Program-made: the position numbers and the translations under genes
Assembly: GCF_051014685.1 (NCBI RefSeq)
Contig: NW_027479778.1
Coordinates: 1 to 64,000 of the forward strand
Source of the DNA: Ptiloglossa arizonensis
Lineage: Eukaryota > Arthropoda > Insecta > Hymenoptera > Colletidae
DNA length: 64,000 nt
Direction of reading: 5' to 3'
The notes under the pieces: model-generated
Told to the model about the DNA's origin: nothing
Databases searched by the model: none
What the model saw: only the letters and a program-made list of their open reading frames with translations
In this document: positions 62,101 through 64,000 of the stretch, in pieces
Numbering within the stretch: position 1 is the stretch's first letter
Layout of the letters: every line of letters begins with the position of its first letter

Positions 62101-64000
62101 TTGATCTGGAAACGAATAACTAGAACGGCGCAAGGGGAAAAGTGCGCATATCGTTTGTAATCGGGCGAGTTTCTACATTCAAATGCACACAGAAATTTTG
62201 GCAGGATTGTTCTACCGTTCGCGAGATATGCAGTTTGGAGGTAAGAAACGCTTGAGAAACTCAAAATTTTCGCAGTACTGATGCTCGAAACGATTGACAT
62301 AGAACGGCCCCAGGGAGAAGTTACCCATACCGTAGTAAATGGTCGACTTTCTACTTTCAGTGCAACTAGATAATTTTGCGGATTGGATCAATCCAGTTCG
62401 CGAGATATGGCTGTTTGGAAATAAGAAACGCTTGAGAAACTCAAAAATTTTCGCAGTTCTGATGCTAGAAACGAGTAACTAGATCGGCCTAGGGGAAAAG
62501 TACGCATACGTTGTAGACTTCGAGCGAGTTCTAGGTTTCAGATGCAACAGAAAAATTTTTGCGGATTGATCAATCGTACGCGAGTTATTGCAGTTTGGAG
62601 ATAAGAAACGCTTGAGAAACTCAAAATTTTTCGCAGTTTCGATGCTCGAAACGAATGACTAGAACGGCCTAGGGGAGAAGTAAGCATACGTTGTAATCGG
62701 GCGAGTTTCTACTTTCAGATGCAACAGAAATTATGAGGATTGGTCAATCCGTTCGCAGATATGGCCGTTTGGGATGTAAGAAAACGCTTGAGAAACTCAA
62801 AATTTCGCAGTTCTGGATGCTAGAAACGAGTAACTAGAACGGCCTAGGGGAAAACTACACATACCGTTGTAATCGGGCGAGTTTCCACCTTTCAGATGCA
62901 ACAGAAATTTTGCGGAGGATTGGTCAATCCGTTCGCGAGATGTGGCGAGTTGGAGGTAAGAAACGCTTGAGAAACTCAAAATTTTCGCAGTTCTGATAGC
63001 TCGAAACGAATAACTAGAACGGCCTAGTGGGAAAAGTACGCATACCGATGTAATCGGCGAGTTTCTACTTTCAGATGCCAACTGAAATTTTGCGGATTGG
63101 CCCTATCCGTTCGCGAGATATGCAGTTTTGGAAGTAAGAAACGCTTGAGAACTCAAAATTTTCGCAGTTCTGATGCTCGAAACTGAATAACTGGAACGGT
63201 CTAGGGGAAAACTACACATACCGTTGTAATCGGGCGGCGGGTACTTCCCTGATGCAACAGAAATTTTGCGGATTGGTCAATCCGTTCGCGAGATGTGCAG
63301 TTTGGAGGTAAGAAACGCTTGGAGAAACCTCAAAATTTTCGCAGTTCTGATGCTCGAACGAATAACTAGAACGGCTAGGGAAAAATGCGCATACCGTTGT
63401 AATCGGGCGAGTTATCTACTTTCAGATGCAACAGAAACTATGCGGATTGATCAATCCGTTCGCGAGATATGGCATTTGGAGGTAAGAAACGCTTGAGAAA
63501 CTCAAAATTTTCGCAGTTCTGATTCTCGAAACGATAACTGGAACGTCTAGTGGAAACTACACATACGGTGTGTAATTGGGGGCCGAGTTTCTACTTTCAG
63601 ATGCAATAGAATTTTGCGCGATTGGTCCAATCCGTTCCGCGAGATATGGCAGTTTGGAAGTATGAAAAACGCTTGAGAACTCAAAATTTTCCTCAGTTCT
63701 GATGCTCGAAAGCAATGACTAGAACGGCCTAGGGGAGAAGTACGCATACCCTTGTAATCGGGCTGAGTTTCTACTTTCAGATGCAACCGAAATTTTGCGG
63801 GATTGATCAATCCGTTCAGCTAGTTTATGTGCAGTTTGGAGATAAGAAACGCCTTGGAGAACTCAAATTTCGCAGTTCTGATGCTCGAAACGAATGACTA
63901 GAAAGGCCTAGGGGAGAAGTACGCATACCGTCTTTAATCGGGCGAGTATTCTACCTTTCAGATGCAACAGAAATTATGAGGATTGGTCGATCCGTTCGCG
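59111..64000 (+). other. Indel-dense patch 2, to the window end (probable unpolished consensus)
   Basis: From about 59,128 (tagaacgccagggg) onward private 1-3 bp indels appear in most monomers: ggaattggtc, gaacgggtctag, cagtagtttgg, cgaggtctct, ttggcgatctgtc, ggtaacgcttg, cgttcgtatgcg and many others. From about 61.3 kb the damage is heavier and includes substitutions; a stretch around 60,850-61,060 is nearly clean. Monomer order still follows the 19-mer derivatives. The minus-strand frames of 76-101 codons in this stretch have no independent support. Confidence 0.78.
63180..64000 (+). repeat. Return of the 17-monomer unit's start, noisy copy
   Basis: The order ggtctagggg with an altered ggcggcggg, then a ttgcag/aatgcgc monomer, gattctcgaaacg, ctagtgg with aattggggg, gaagtatgaaa with a cctcag/tctcag change, the caaccgaaatt/gagttatg monomer, and attatgagg with ggtcgatcc matches 37.92-38.72 kb and 40.90-41.70 kb. 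The shared tctcag and gaagtatg variants are otherwise absent from the 48-60 kb units. The array therefore re-enters an earlier HOR type at the right edge. Confidence 0.72.

Larger units (their letters stand above)
1..64000 (+). repeat. Satellite DNA array, 175-bp monomer, about 365 head-to-tail copies
   Basis: The landmark gcgagtttct recurs every 175 bases from position 1 (1, 176, 351, and so on) to the end of the window, with drift of only a few bases from rare indels. Every copy I followed has the same orientation, and no unrelated sequence interrupts the array. Two conserved six-base palindromes, tcgcga and cctagg, occur in most monomers. Monomers differ mainly by point substitutions at a limited set of positions (for example gg/at/ct/aa before taag, and ggtc/gatc/gttc in the central dyad). 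Because 175 is not a multiple of three, reading frames shift at each monomer and no long frame persists. The role is inferred from architecture only: such arrays usually form centromeric or other constitutive heterochromatin. The family and species are not recognised. Confidence 0.98.

Noticed and set aside
1..64000. CRISPR array
   Set aside because: The whole 175-bp unit repeats; there are no short repeats separated by unique spacers, and no cas-like genes.
1..64000. Primate alpha satellite or another well-known centromeric satellite
   Set aside because: Period and architecture are similar, but the 175-bp unit, its GC content and its sequence do not match what I recall of alpha satellite, the Arabidopsis or Brassica repeats, or maize CentC. 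No confident family match without a search.
1..64000. Inverted array segments or embedded transposons
   Set aside because: Reading landmarks along the window I found every monomer in the same orientation with phase kept to within a few bases, leaving no room for an insertion.

Overview
The window is one unbroken block of tandem satellite DNA. A monomer of 175 bp, about 44% GC by hand count of a consensus-like copy, is repeated head to tail about 365 times from base 1 to base 64,000. All copies lie in the same orientation. I see no unique flank, transposon, gene, tRNA, rRNA or telomeric repeat. A satellite of near-nucleosomal period, with nested higher-order repeats (HORs) and hundreds of copies, points to a eukaryotic chromosome, most plausibly centromeric, pericentromeric or other constitutive heterochromatin. 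I do not recognise the satellite family and cannot name the species. CpG is not depleted (observed/expected about 1.6 in the consensus), which argues against long residence in a genome where methylated CpG is quickly lost.

The array is a patchwork of locally amplified blocks. From 0 to about 9 kb there are 5-mer (875 bp), 7-mer (1,225 bp) and 7-mer/6-mer HORs. From 9 to 11.8 kb there is a mosaic and a trimer (525 bp). A block of about 4 kb at 10.9-14.8 kb recurs at 15.3-19.0 kb, and a shift of 10 monomers joins 17.9-19.3 kb to 19.6-21.1 kb. From 21.3 to 30.8 kb there are 10-, 12- and 15-monomer shifts with whole-monomer gains and losses. From 31 to 47 kb another variant set dominates, with a 17-mer (2,975 bp) repeated in tandem. 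From 48.4 kb onward a 19-mer (3,326 bp) and its shortened derivatives fill the window. Copies within a block differ by few bases while neighbouring monomers differ by many, the usual sign of recent unequal exchange or conversion over multi-monomer units.

Four sequence-level structures recur in the monomer. A 17-bp motif resembles the mammalian CENP-B box: it keeps 7 of 9 essential bases, and two separate monomer variants each keep 8 of 9. A 16-bp dyad is a perfect palindrome in one monomer class. An inverted octamer is spaced at half the period. A 3' splice-site-like motif, a 57-nt in-phase open segment and a 5' splice-site-like motif occur in correct order on the + strand.

Two stretches (about 42.3-43.8 kb and 59.1-64.0 kb) carry dense private 1-2 bp indels that clean sister copies lack; these are most likely unpolished or low-coverage assembly consensus. 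All short open reading frames, including a recurrent 76-codon one on the minus strand, are by-products of the repeat. I annotate no coding genes.
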